From Oscillospiraceae bacterium (GTDB lineage: Bacteria; Bacillota; Clostridia; Oscillospirales; UBA929), in NCBI GenBank assembly GCA_031282535.1, contig JAITDM010000255.1:1-11705 (forward strand): DNA of 11,705 nt, read 5' to 3'. Shown in pieces: positions 1 through 7,111 of this stretch. A model generated the notes under the pieces. It was not told the DNA's origin and ran no database searches. It saw only the letters and a program-made list of their open reading frames with translations. Made by a program: the position numbers and the translations under genes. The first letter of the stretch is position 1. Each line of letters starts with the position of its first letter.

Positions 1-2186
1 GCGTCTCCGCCCATCGGCTGGGACGAGAGCACCATGCCGCGGCCAAAGACCGTGTGGACGACCATCTGCCCCACTTGCAGCGGCGGCGGCGCGGCCGCGG
101 CCGCCGGACGGGCGCGTGCCGCCAGCCCCGCGGCCGCCGCGGATTTCAGCCGGCCCCGGAAACCGGCGCCGCTCTGCGCGCCGGCGCCCTTGTGCGCGCC
201 CGCCGCCGCGCGGCCGGGTGCGGCCGCCGCACTGTCCAGTTGGGCGTACGCCGGCAACTCCTTGACAAACCGGGACACCGGGTTGTGCGCCGTCTGCCCA
301 AAGAGCATCCGCTCATACGCACAGGTGATGTACAGCTCCTCCCGCGCCCGCGTCATCGCCACGTAACACAGCCGCCGCTCCTCCTCAATGGACTGCTCGT
401 CCTCCTGACTCTGCCGGCCGGGAAAGAGACCCTCCTCTACCCCCGTCACAAAGACCACCGGGAACTCCAGCCCCTTGGCGGCGTGCATCGTCATCATGAC
501 CACCGCGTCGGCGTCGGCGTCGTAACGCTCAATGTCCGTGAAAAGCGCCACCTCGTCTAAAAACCCACCCAGCGTCGGCTCTTCCGCGTTTTCCTCGTAC
601 TGCGCCACGCTGGATTGTAACTCCCATACGTTCTCAAGACGGCCCGCCGCCTCTATCTCCCCCCGCTCCGCCCGCTCGGTGAGCTGCGCCGCATACCCGG
701 TGCGCTCTACGACAAATTTGTAAAAATCTGCCAGCGTCAGGTTGGGCAGCGCGTCCGCGAGCGCGTCGATCAGCGACGTGAACCCCCCGATCGCCCGCGC
801 CGCCCGGCTCAGCTCCGGATAGTCGGCGGCCTCTCGCAGCACCGAAAAGAGCGGCCGGCCGTCCCGGCGGGCCAGGTAGTCGGCCATCTCCACCGTCTTG
901 TCGCCGATGCCGCGCGCCGGAACGTTGAGAATGCGCTTCAGCCGCACCTCGTCGTCCCGGTTGTGGACGACGCAGAGATACGCCAGGATGTCTTTGACCT
1001 CGGCCCGGTCGAAGAAGCGGACGCCGCCGATGATGCGGTAGGGGACGCCGTTTCGCTTGAACGCGTCCTCCATGCGGTTCGACAGGGCGTTGATCCGATA
1101 GAGCACGCAAAAATCCTTGAACGGCCGCCCCTGCTTGACGCCTTCCAGGATGCGACCGGCCACATAGGAGGCCTCGTCGCCGTCGCTGTGGGCGCTGTGG
1201 ACGGTGACCGGCTTGCCGGAGGGGTTGTCTGTCCAGAGCGTCTTCCCCTTGCGGCCCAGGTTGTGGGCGATCAGATGGTTCGCCGCCGTCAAAATGGCGC
1301 CCGTGGAGCGGTAGTTCTGCTCCAGACGGACGACCATGGCGTCCGGATACTGCGTCTCAAACTGTAAAATGTTCTCGATCGTCGCGCCGCGGAACCGGTA
1401 GATGCTCTGGTCGTCGTCCCCCACGACGCAGAGGTTCCGCGTCCCGCCGGCGAGCATCGACGTCAGCAGGTACTGTAAGTGGTTCGTGTCCTGGTACTCG
1501 TCCACCAGCACGTACTGAAACTGGCGCTGATAATGCGCGCGGACCTCCTCAAAGTCCCGCAGCAGCGTGACCGTGTGCAGGATGAGATCGTCGAAGTCCA
1601 GCGCGTTGGCCGCGCGCAGGCGCTGCTGGTAGATCCGGTAGACCTGGGCGATCTGCCCGTCGCGGAAATCGCCGGCCGCGCGCGCCTCGTACGCCGACGG
1701 GGTGAGCATCCCGTTCTTGGCGCGGCTGATGGCGCCGAGCACGGCCTTCGGCGTGAGTCGGCTGTCCGACGGGAACAGCTCGCCCAAAATCAGCTTGATC
1801 ACCCGTACCGCGTCGTCGGCGTCGTAGATCGTAAACGAGCGGGTAAAGCCGAGACGTTCGATCTCCCGGCGCAAAATCCGCACGCAGGCGGAGTGGAACG
1901 TCGAGGCCCACACGTCGCGGCTCCGGAGGCCGAGCAGCCGTTCCAGCCGCTCCTTCAGCTCCCCGGCCGCCTTGTTTGTAAAGGTGATGGCAATGACCGC
2001 CCAGGGCGGCGTGCCGTTGCGGATGATCTGCGCAATCCGCTCGGTGAGCACGGTGGTCTTGCCGCTGCCCGCGCCCGCCAGCACGAGCAGCGGCCCCTCC
2101 GTGTGCAGCACCGCCGCCCGCTGTTTGTCATTCAACCGCGCCAAAGCCGTCCGCTCCGCCTCGCTCCGCCCAATCTCCTCTGTCAA
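1..2186 (-). CDS. pcrA: ATP-dependent DNA helicase PcrA/UvrD (C-terminus cut by window edge)
   Basis: Superfamily 1A 3'-5' DNA helicase of the cytoplasm, which by family unwinds DNA in repair, replication restart and removal of proteins from DNA. About 728 codons are visible. Motifs seen: Walker A GAGSGKTT near residues 38-45, TFTNKAA at 68-74, the Walker B DEYQDTN at 229-235, GDDDQSIYRFRGA at 256-268, LEQNYRST near 287, and YVAMTRARE near 607. An Ala/Gly/Arg-rich linker (about residues 645-704) precedes the small C-terminal domain with VHTVFGRG, as in PcrA. The start chosen is TTG at 2186, preceded by an AGAGGAG site about 8 nt upstream; no ATG fits the expected N-terminus, and the nearby TTG at 2191 is out of frame with an immediate stop. 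The reading frame stays open to base 1, so only the last residues are missing. A 22-nt inverted repeat lies just upstream of the ribosome binding site. The family call is secure; PcrA rather than another UvrD paralogue is inferred from the Gram-positive context and the linker plus C-terminal domain. Confidence 0.95.
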   Translation of the reverse strand, partial: MTEEIGRSEAERTALARLNDKQRAAVLHTEGPLLVLAGAGSGKTTVLTERIAQIIRNGTPPWAVIAITFTNKAAGELKERLERLLGLRSRDVWASTFHSACVRILRREIERLGFTRSFTIYDADDAVRVIKLILGELFPSDSRLTPKAVLGAISRAKNGMLTPSAYEARAAGDFRDGQIAQVYRIYQQRLRAANALDFDDLILHTVTLLRDFEEVRAHYQRQFQYVLVDEYQDTNHLQYLLTSMLAGGTRNLCVVGDDDQSIYRFRGATIENILQFETQYPDAMVVRLEQNYRSTGAILTAANHLIAHNLGRKGKTLWTDNPSGKPVTVHSAHSDGDEASYVAGRILEGVKQGRPFKDFCVLYRINALSNRMEDAFKRNGVPYRIIGGVRFFDRAEVKDILAYLCVVHNRDDEVRLKRILNVPARGIGDKTVEMADYLARRDGRPLFSVLREAADYPELSRAARAIGGFTSLIDALADALPNLTLADFYKFVVERTGYAAQLTERAERGEIEAAGRLENVWELQSSVAQYEENAEEPTLGGFLDEVALFTDIERYDADADAVVMMTMHAAKGLEFPVVFVTGVEEGLFPGRQSQEDEQSIEEERRLCYVAMTRAREELYITCAYERMLFGQTAHNPVSRFVKELPAYAQLDSAAAAPGRAAAGAHKGAGAQSGAGFRGRLKSAAAAGLAARARPAAAAAPPPLQVGQMVVHTVFGRGMVLSSQPMGGD

Positions 2187-2205
2187 CTCAACTCTCTCCT
2201 CTAAC

Positions 2206-2227
2206 GTGGGTTGCACCTGCAACCCAC
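2206..2227 (-). promoter_or_regulatory. Perfect inverted repeat just upstream of the pcrA ribosome binding site
   Basis: The arms 2206-2215 (GTGGGTTGCA) and 2218-2227 are exact reverse complements separated by only CC. In the pcrA transcript this would form a strong hairpin ending about 20 nt before the TTG start, right beside the AGAGGAG site. It could affect translation initiation or mRNA stability, or be a short repeat. No T-run follows it in either direction, so it does not look like an intrinsic terminator. Structure is seen; function is inferred. Confidence 0.5.
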
Positions 2228-2245
2228 AACCTCAATTCTTGTTTT

Positions 2246-2268
2246 TTGTTGCCGCTTCGCGGCAACAA
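2246..2268. other. Hairpin with 10-bp arms in the spacer before pcrA
   Basis: The arms 2246-2255 (TTGTTGCCGC) and 2259-2268 pair perfectly around a TTC loop. A T-run (2242-2247) sits on the 5' side on the plus strand, so on the minus strand, where the flanking genes lie, the hairpin is followed by A residues. That polarity is wrong for an intrinsic terminator of the minus-strand genes. The role is unknown. Confidence 0.45.
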
Positions 2269-2290
2269 GGTGCTATTGTCTCTCAAATCA

Positions 2291-2323
2291 CGCAAGAGGC
2301 TGTCAAACCGACAGCCTCTTGCG
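2291..2323 (-). terminator. Long perfect hairpin after the zinc-ribbon gene, possible terminator
   Basis: Two perfectly complementary 14-bp arms (2291-2304 and 2310-2323, with the core GAGGCTGTC) surround a 5-nt loop. It lies about 50 nt beyond the stop codon of the zinc-ribbon gene on the minus strand, the expected place for a transcription terminator. On the minus strand it is followed only by TGATTTG rather than a proper U-tract, so it may be a weak terminator, an RNA 3'-end stabiliser or a transcript-processing site. Termination would separate the zinc-ribbon operon from pcrA. Confidence 0.45.
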
Positions 2324-2375
2324 GTCACAACAATGTCGGTCCCGCCCGCGGCGGCGGAACCATCTGACGCCGCCC

Positions 2376-3488
2376 CTATGCATTGCGCACAAAGTAGTAG
2401 AGCGCGAGCAGCGCGAGGCCGATGAGGACGGCGATGGCCACGCGCAGCGGCGAGACGGGCGCCTTGCCGCCCACCTTGCCGGTCTGGCCGTTGATCATAA
2501 ACTGATATGTCTTGCCCCCGTACTGGAAAGACGAGAGCCACACGGGCAGCAACAGGTACTTGTAGGTGACGTTGCGGTAGTCCGTCTCCAACCGCTCCAC
2601 CGAGACCCGCGAGGCGTTTTTCCGGACGCGGACCTCATCCCGAATGTGCCCCGTGAGTACGTTCCGGATGGCGTCCATCGCCCGCTTCCAGGCGTCCTTC
2701 AGACCGATGGAGTAGCGCTCGGCCACAAAGCCGGCCACAAATTCCGGCCGGTAGGCCATGTTGTCCTCGGTGTTAAACGGCTCGATCCGCGAGAGCAGCC
2801 CGGGCTCGTGCCGGTCCGTCGCGATCACCAGCTGGTCGTTGATGAACTCCTCGTGTACGCCCGACATCTGGTACCAGTCGGTGATCACCTTGGTGTTTCC
2901 GTCCTTGCGCACCGTCCGGTCAATGCCGTAGCGGCCGGCATAGCGGGAAGTCGTGTTGGCGTCGAAGGTCCAGTAGGGCAGGTACACGCCCGTGAAGGAC
3001 TCGGGCTTCGCCTTCTCCTTGGCCGCCTTGGGGCAGAAGATCTTTTTGCGGATCCACCCCACAAACAAAGACCCGGCCCGCTGGATGTCGACGCGGAACG
3101 GCACGACGCCGTTCGGCGCCAGCGTGTTCTTCCCCTTCTCCTCCATCACCTGGTTGGAGCCGCAGTACGGGCACTCGTTCGAGATCACCAGCGCGTCGTA
3201 CACCGACTCCGCGCCGCAGTTTTTGCAGATGATCGCCTTGGTCTCCCGGCCCCAGTCGCAGTTGCCCGTCTGCTCCGCCGTGGCGAAGTCCAGCTCCGCG
3301 GCCCGCGTCTGCTGGTCGGGGGCGTATGTAATGGCCTGCCGGTGATCGCAGAAAGGGCAGTGCAACCCGCCCGTCGCGGGGTCGTAATCCATGGTGCCGC
3401 CGCAGGACGGGCATTTTTTGTCGGTCTCATCCAGGGTCTTGGTGCGGGCCGCCTCCGGATGCATGTAGCTGTACTCGTTATCCGCCAC
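2376..3488 (-). CDS. Tail-anchored double zinc-ribbon protein, YdjG-like
   Basis: A 370-residue protein, probably membrane-attached with its zinc ribbons in the cytoplasm. It has two four-cysteine ribbons: C26-x2-C29 with C44-x2-C47 (TFIIB-like), and C88-x2-C91 with C106-x2-C109. A roughly 200-residue globular part without recognisable catalytic motifs follows, then one hydrophobic segment at about 347-367 ending in RNA at the C-terminus, typical of a tail anchor. Start choice: a GTG at 3497 overlaps the upstream stop but lies inside the GGGAGG site itself. The GTG at 3488 has GGAGG with an 8-nt spacer and is preferred, giving a 5-nt gap to the SPFH gene and likely translational coupling. The architecture and the SPFH neighbour resemble B. 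subtilis YdjG, which with YdjH and YdjI helps attach PspA to the membrane under envelope stress. That role is carried over by analogy, not shown here. Not a transcription factor despite the TFIIB-like ribbon. Confidence 0.85.
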   Translation of the reverse strand: MADNEYSYMHPEAARTKTLDETDKKCPSCGGTMDYDPATGGLHCPFCDHRQAITYAPDQQTRAAELDFATAEQTGNCDWGRETKAIICKNCGAESVYDALVISNECPYCGSNQVMEEKGKNTLAPNGVVPFRVDIQRAGSLFVGWIRKKIFCPKAAKEKAKPESFTGVYLPYWTFDANTTSRYAGRYGIDRTVRKDGNTKVITDWYQMSGVHEEFINDQLVIATDRHEPGLLSRIEPFNTEDNMAYRPEFVAGFVAERYSIGLKDAWKRAMDAIRNVLTGHIRDEVRVRKNASRVSVERLETDYRNVTYKYLLLPVWLSSFQYGGKTYQFMINGQTGKVGGKAPVSPLRVAIAVLIGLALLALYYFVRNA

Positions 3489-3493
3489 GTCCC

Positions 3494-4993
3494 TCACCTC
3501 CCGACGACGTCGTTTTCGTCAAAGACATCGCCGCACTCGGGACAGAACTTCGGCGCCTTGAAAGGATCCTCCGGTTCCCAGCCGCATTTGTCGCAGCGGT
3601 AAGTCGGCGCGCCCGCCGGCTTCCGCGCGCCGCACTCCGCACAGAACTTGCCCTTGTTCAGCGTGCCGCAGGCACAGGTCCAGCCGTCCGCCGTCGGGGC
3701 CGAAGGCGGTTTGGGCGCGCCGCACTCGCGGCAGAATTTGCCCTGGTTGGCCGCGGTCCCGCAGGCGCAGGTCCAGCCCGCGGCGCCGGCCGCCGGCGCG
3801 GCCGCCTGAGGCGGGACGGGCGGCGTCTGGACGGGGGGCGCGTAGCCCTGCTGCACGGGCGGCGCCTGGACGGGAGGCGGCGCGTAGCCCGGCGCCGGCG
3901 GATATCCGGGCTGGGGGGGGTACCCCGGCGGGGGCTGCGGCGCGCCGGGCACCGGCGGGTAACCGGGCGGGGGCTGCTGTTGCTGCCCCATCGCAAACAG
4001 GTTCTGCGGGCTGGCCCCGCCGACGGACTGGGCCATGTTCATGCCGGCAAAGGCCAGCAGCGGGCCCTGCGACTCGTTCTTCGCGGCGGACTGCATCGCC
4101 TGGGCCTGCGCGTTCACGAGGTGCGCCGCCGCCATCGTCGGGTCGCGGAACACCGCGTTTTGCTGCAGCGTCTTGATCATCTGCGCGTCCTCGTCGGAGA
4201 CCGTCACGGAGTCGACGCCAAAGGAGACGACGGAGAGGCCGCGCAGCAGGCTCCACTTCTGCGAGAGGATCTCGTTCAGCGCGTTGGCGATCTCCATCGT
4301 GTGGGCCGGCAGCTCGCTGTAGCGGATCCCCATGGCGGAGAGCTTCGCCAGCGCCGGCTGCAGGGCCGTCATCAGCTCCGACTTCAGCTGGCTCTCGATC
4401 TTCGTGCGTCGGAAGACCTCCTGCACATTGCCGCAGACGTTGACATAAAAGAGCAGCGGATTTGTGATCCGGTAGGAATACTCCCCGTGGCAGCGGATAT
4501 GGATGTCGACGTCCAATTTGATGTTGTTGTCCACCAGGCGGAATGGGACGGGGTTCGGCGTGCCGTACTTGTTGCCCATCAGTTCCTTGGTGTTGAAAAA
4601 GTAGACGCGCTGGTCCTTGCCCGTGTCGCCCCCGAAGGTGAAGCGCTTGCCGACCGTTTTAAAGGTCTCGATCAGGTTGGTTCCAAAGCTGCCGCCCCCC
4701 AGGAGACTGGGTTCGGTGGAGGCGTCCCAGACGAACTCGCCCGCCTCGACGCACAGCTCCACGACCTTCCCCTGGTCTGTGATGAGCATGCACTGCCCCT
4801 CGTTGACCGCGACGATCGAACCGTTCGAGATGATGTTGTCCTCACCCTTCACGTTGACGCCGCGCCCGGTGGTTCGCTTTTTCCCCTTGACGGCCAGCAC
4901 GTCCGCCTCCATGGATTCACAGTAGAAGTACTCGCGCCATTGGTCGGCCATCACGCCGCCCAACGCGCCCAGGCCCGCTTTCAACAGTCCCAT
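3494..4993 (-). CDS. SPFH-domain protein with proline-rich linker and three C-terminal zinc ribbons, YdjI-like
   Basis: A 499-residue protein of the group often labelled 'virion core protein', related to B. subtilis YdjI. The glycine-rich N-terminus MGLLKAGLGALGG suggests a membrane-associating helix. Residues about 20-300 form the SPFH/stomatin-type scaffold domain. Residues about 337-400 are a low-complexity Pro/Gly/Tyr/Gln linker with repeated PPGYPP units. Three zinc ribbons close the protein: C409-x-C411 with C421/C424, C440-x-C442 with C451/C454, and C467-x2-C470 with C484/C487. The first two share the WTCACGT start. The ATG at 4993 has AGAGGAG about 10 nt upstream. It is the first gene of a two-gene unit with the tail-anchored zinc-ribbon protein. 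SPFH proteins assemble into membrane-bound oligomers; here the ribbons probably recruit partners at the cytoplasmic face. No convincing sigma-A promoter was found just upstream, so it may be read through from the aminotransferase operon or use a weak promoter. Confidence 0.88.
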   Translation of the reverse strand: MGLLKAGLGALGGVMADQWREYFYCESMEADVLAVKGKKRTTGRGVNVKGEDNIISNGSIVAVNEGQCMLITDQGKVVELCVEAGEFVWDASTEPSLLGGGSFGTNLIETFKTVGKRFTFGGDTGKDQRVYFFNTKELMGNKYGTPNPVPFRLVDNNIKLDVDIHIRCHGEYSYRITNPLLFYVNVCGNVQEVFRRTKIESQLKSELMTALQPALAKLSAMGIRYSELPAHTMEIANALNEILSQKWSLLRGLSVVSFGVDSVTVSDEDAQMIKTLQQNAVFRDPTMAAAHLVNAQAQAMQSAAKNESQGPLLAFAGMNMAQSVGGASPQNLFAMGQQQQPPPGYPPVPGAPQPPPGYPPQPGYPPAPGYAPPPVQAPPVQQGYAPPVQTPPVPPQAAAPAAGAAGWTCACGTAANQGKFCRECGAPKPPSAPTADGWTCACGTLNKGKFCAECGARKPAGAPTYRCDKCGWEPEDPFKAPKFCPECGDVFDENDVVGR

Positions 4994-5063
4994 GATACCT
5001 ACACTCCTCTTTCTTTGATCTTCTCTTTCTTTTATCCCATCTTATTGATACCCGATACTGGCC

Positions 5064-5119
5064 GGCAGGGCGGCGTCTCCAAAACCGCCGCGCGGACGGC
5101 CCGGCGAGCCGTCCCTGCC
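5064..5119. repeat. GC-rich two-hairpin element between the aminotransferase and SPFH genes
   Basis: Outer 7-bp inverted repeats GGCAGGG (5064-5070) and CCCTGCC (5113-5119) enclose two smaller hairpins: GCGGCG/CGCCGC (5070-5075 with 5086-5091) and GGACGG/CCGTCC (5094-5099 with 5109-5114). The outer and the last inner stem share two bases, so they compete slightly. The element begins one base past the aminotransferase stop and has no T-run on the minus strand, so it is not a typical terminator. Its layout is like that of the element at 11409-11493, which suggests an intergenic palindromic repeat. Copy number cannot be judged from this window. Confidence 0.45.
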
Positions 5120-5120
5120 T

Positions 5121-6293
5121 TTAATTTCCAATTATTTCCAAAAATGACTCGATGCGATCCAGCGCCTCGGTGAGCTGCCGCATGGAGGTGGCGTAGCAGC
5201 AGCGGACAAAACCGGAGCCCGAGTCGCCGAAGGCCTCGCCGGGCACGGTGGCCACCTTCTTTTCGCGCAGCAGCCGCTCGCAGAACGCGTCGGAGGTGAG
5301 CCCGGTACAACGGATGTCGGGGAAGACGTAAAAGGCTCCCAGCGGTTCGAAACAGGGCAGGCCCATACCGCGCAGCCGGTCCAGGACAAAGCGGCGGCGG
5401 GTGTCGTACTCCTCGCGCATGGCCGTGATGTGCCCGTCTCCGTTTCGCAGCGCCTCGATGGCGGCGTACTGGCTGGTCGTGGGCGCGCACATGATGGCGT
5501 ACTGATGGATCTTGACCATCGTCTGGATGACGTCCTCCGGGCCGCAGACATACCCCATGCGCCAGCCGGTCATGGCGTGCGACTTCGAAAAGCCGTTGAC
5601 GACCACCGTCCGCTCGTACATGTCGGGGATCTGCGCGATCGAGACGTGCCGCGCCCCGTAGGTGAGCTCGGCGTAGATCTCGTCGGAGAGCACCATGATG
5701 TCCGTGCCCCGCAGCACCTCGGCGATGGCTTCGAGGTCGGCCCATGTCATGATGCCGCCCGTCGGGTTGTTGGGAAACGGCAGCACAAGCAGGCGGGTCT
5801 TCGGCGTGATGGCGCCGCGCAGCTGCGCGGCGGTCAGACGGAACTCATTGTCCGCCGTGGTCTCTATATAGACCGGCCGCGCCCCCACGAGGGTGGCGAG
5901 AGGCCCGTAACAGACAAACGACGGCTGGGGGATCAGCACCTCGTCGCCCGGGTTCAGGACGGCGCGCATCAGCAGATCGATCGCCTCGCTGCCGCCCACC
6001 GTGACCAGCGTCTGGCGCGCGGCCTCGTAGGAGAGGCCGTAGTGCCGCCGCATGTAGCGGGCGATCTCCGTCCGCAGCTCACTCAGGCCGGCGTTGGGCG
6101 TGTACTTGGTAAACCCCTTTTCGAGGGAGTAGATGCCCATGTCGCGCACGGGCCACGGCGTGACAAAATCCGGCTCCCCGATGCCGAGGGAGATGGCCTC
6201 CGGCATGGTCTCCAGGATGTCGAAGAATTTGCGGATACCGGACGGCGTAAGCGCCATGGCCCGATCGCCCATCCTCCACTGAAATTCGCTCAC
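5121..6293 (-). CDS. PLP-dependent class I/II aminotransferase
   Basis: A 390-residue cytoplasmic fold-type I aminotransferase that moves an amino group between an amino acid and a 2-oxo acid. Diagnostic residues are present: G38-x-GEPDF near 38-43, the substrate-loop YTPNAGL at 64-70, GGSEA at 100-104, NNPTGG at 175-180, SDEIYAEL at 203-210, the PLP-binding lysine K237 in GFSKSHAMTGWRMGY, and the substrate carboxylate arginine at R364 (GFVRCCYAT). Length is normal for the AspC/PatA group. The start is GTG at 6293, overlapping the stop of the Lrp gene as GTGA, with GAGG 5 nt upstream, so translation is probably coupled. The substrate cannot be read from the sequence; aspartate, aromatic amino acids and N-acetyl-LL-diaminopimelate are all possible in this family. 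Pairing with an Lrp-type regulator suggests control by amino-acid level. Confidence 0.93.
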   Translation of the reverse strand: MSEFQWRMGDRAMALTPSGIRKFFDILETMPEAISLGIGEPDFVTPWPVRDMGIYSLEKGFTKYTPNAGLSELRTEIARYMRRHYGLSYEAARQTLVTVGGSEAIDLLMRAVLNPGDEVLIPQPSFVCYGPLATLVGARPVYIETTADNEFRLTAAQLRGAITPKTRLLVLPFPNNPTGGIMTWADLEAIAEVLRGTDIMVLSDEIYAELTYGARHVSIAQIPDMYERTVVVNGFSKSHAMTGWRMGYVCGPEDVIQTMVKIHQYAIMCAPTTSQYAAIEALRNGDGHITAMREEYDTRRRFVLDRLRGMGLPCFEPLGAFYVFPDIRCTGLTSDAFCERLLREKKVATVPGEAFGDSGSGFVRCCYATSMRQLTEALDRIESFLEIIGN

Positions 6294-6769
6294 AGCAGCC
6301 TCATCCTCTCCTGTTGTTCTTCGCGGTCCGCGAACACGGCGCCCTGCTCTTTGTATTTTCGCAGCAGAAAATGCGTGGCCGTACCCGTGACCGCCTCCAG
6401 CGGCGCCAGTTTTTCCGCCACAAAAAGCGCCACCTCTTTCATCGTGCGGCCCGTGATCAGCACGGACAAATCGTACCCGCCCGACATGAGGTAGAGGCTC
6501 TCCACCTCGTCATATTGATAGATCCGTTCCGCCACGCGGTCGAAGCCCTCGCCGCGCTGGGGGGTGGTTTTCACATCGATGAGCGCCGTCACGGTTTCGA
6601 TCCCGACCTTCTCCCAGTCGACGACGGCCTTGTAGCCCAGGATCACGCCTTTCTCCTCGTAATCGCGCACCGCCGCCGTCACCTCCTCGGCCGTGACGCC
6701 GAGCATGGCGGCGATCTGCGCGTGGGTGAGCGCGCAGTCCTTGGCAAGCAACCTGAGTATTTCTGTCAC
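6290..6769 (-). CDS. Lrp/AsnC-family transcriptional regulator
   Basis: A 159-residue DNA-binding regulator that by family responds to amino acids and forms dimers or octamers. The N-terminal helix-turn-helix spans about residues 3-45 (LTHAQIAAMLGVTAEEVTAA). The C-terminal RAM ligand-binding domain spans about 57-140, with the conserved SGGYDLSVLI at 96-105. The tail is charged and rich in Gln/Glu. The start is GTG at 6769 with TAGGAGG about 8 nt upstream; no ATG is available nearby. It is the first gene of its transcript and overlaps the aminotransferase by 4 bp. Autoregulation and control of the aminotransferase are likely by analogy with this common gene pair. It also lies divergent to the V-type ATPase operon, so an effect on that operon is possible but unsupported. 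Confidence 0.93.
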   Translation of the reverse strand: MTEILRLLAKDCALTHAQIAAMLGVTAEEVTAAVRDYEEKGVILGYKAVVDWEKVGIETVTALIDVKTTPQRGEGFDRVAERIYQYDEVESLYLMSGGYDLSVLITGRTMKEVALFVAEKLAPLEAVTGTATHFLLRKYKEQGAVFADREEQQERMRLL

Positions 6770-6802
6770 ACGACACGCCTCCTACATCAAAAACTCTGCT
6801 AT

Positions 6803-6831
6803 ATTATATCTGCTTCGGCCCTCCAAGTCAA
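6803..6831 (-). promoter_or_regulatory. Sigma-A promoter for the lrp-aminotransferase operon
   Basis: Read on the minus strand, TTGACT (6831-6826) and a perfect TATAAT (6808-6803) are separated by 17 bp, the ideal spacing. Transcription would begin near 6796, leaving a leader of roughly 25-30 nt that contains the TAGGAGG site of the lrp gene. The local AT-rich patch stands out from the GC-rich surroundings. One of the clearest promoters in the window. Confidence 0.85.
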
Positions 6832-6966
6832 TGAGAAGCGCCCGATTTCGCCGCCCGCGCCCGGCAATTTTGGCGCAAAACCGTACGCCGCGTGAAAAAC
6901 CGCCCCGCTTTGGCAGAATCGGGATAAAGGTCACGCCGGGAACAAACGATACAAAGATAGAGGGCG

Positions 6967-7014
6967 GCCGCCGCGGGCGCCGCACGCCCCCGCCGGGAGA
7001 CGCCCGCGGGCGGC
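6967..7014. other. Large GC-rich imperfect hairpin in the divergent intergenic region
   Basis: Arm 6967-6979 (GCCGCCGCGGGCG) pairs with 7001-7014 with only one bulged base, around a 21-nt loop. The right arm contains the palindrome CCCGCGGG. No T-run follows on either side. It may be a palindromic repeat, a binding site or a structural insulator between the two operons; nothing in the sequence decides. Confidence 0.4.
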
Positions 7015-7083
7015 AGTATCAATCCTCACGAAAACTGTCGAATCAAATCCCTGCATCTTGTCAATGTTTTTTTTCGTTTGCTA

Positions 7084-7111
7084 TGGCTTTTTGGAGTGCA
7101 TATGTTATAAT
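7084..7111 (+). promoter_or_regulatory. Extended -10 sigma-A promoter for the V/A-type ATPase operon
   Basis: A perfect TATAAT at 7106-7111 is preceded by TG one base upstream (TGTTATAAT), the extended -10 motif that compensates for a poor -35. The best -35 candidate is weak (TGGCTT, 7084-7089, 16-bp spacing). Transcription would begin near 7118, giving a leader of about 46 nt that contains a small hairpin, CTGTC/GACAG (7130-7143), with a CGAA loop. A TTGTCA at 7058-7063 might serve a second, weaker promoter. Confidence 0.7.

Noticed and set aside
258..300. TTGACA-like sequence on the plus strand within pcrA as a promoter
   Set aside because: No matching -10 at proper spacing, and it lies antisense inside a conserved coding region.
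2242..2268. T-run next to a hairpin as an intrinsic terminator for the minus-strand operon
   Set aside because: The T-run lies before the hairpin on the plus strand, so on the minus strand the hairpin is followed by A residues. Polarity is wrong for either reading direction.
2211..3602. Plus-strand frame of 463 codons across the zinc-ribbon gene
   Set aside because: Antisense to a gene with clear zinc-binding cysteines and a membrane anchor; composition is shadow-like and there is no ribosome binding site.
3780..3990. Possible frameshift in the SPFH gene at the low-complexity stretch
   Set aside because: The SPFH domain before it and the zinc ribbons after it are in the same frame, and the linker itself reads as a plausible Pro/Gly/Tyr-rich segment.
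3980..5173. Plus-strand frame of 397 codons across the SPFH gene
   Set aside because: Shadow of the SPFH coding sequence; no recognisable domain and no promoter or ribosome binding site.
5430..6494. Plus-strand frame of 354 codons across the aminotransferase gene
   Set aside because: Antisense to a protein with all fold-type I catalytic residues; Arg/His/Asp-rich shadow composition.
6967..7014. Same repeat family as the element at 5064-5119
   Set aside because: Apart from GC richness and a short GGCGTCTCC-like match, I could not align the two convincingly by eye.
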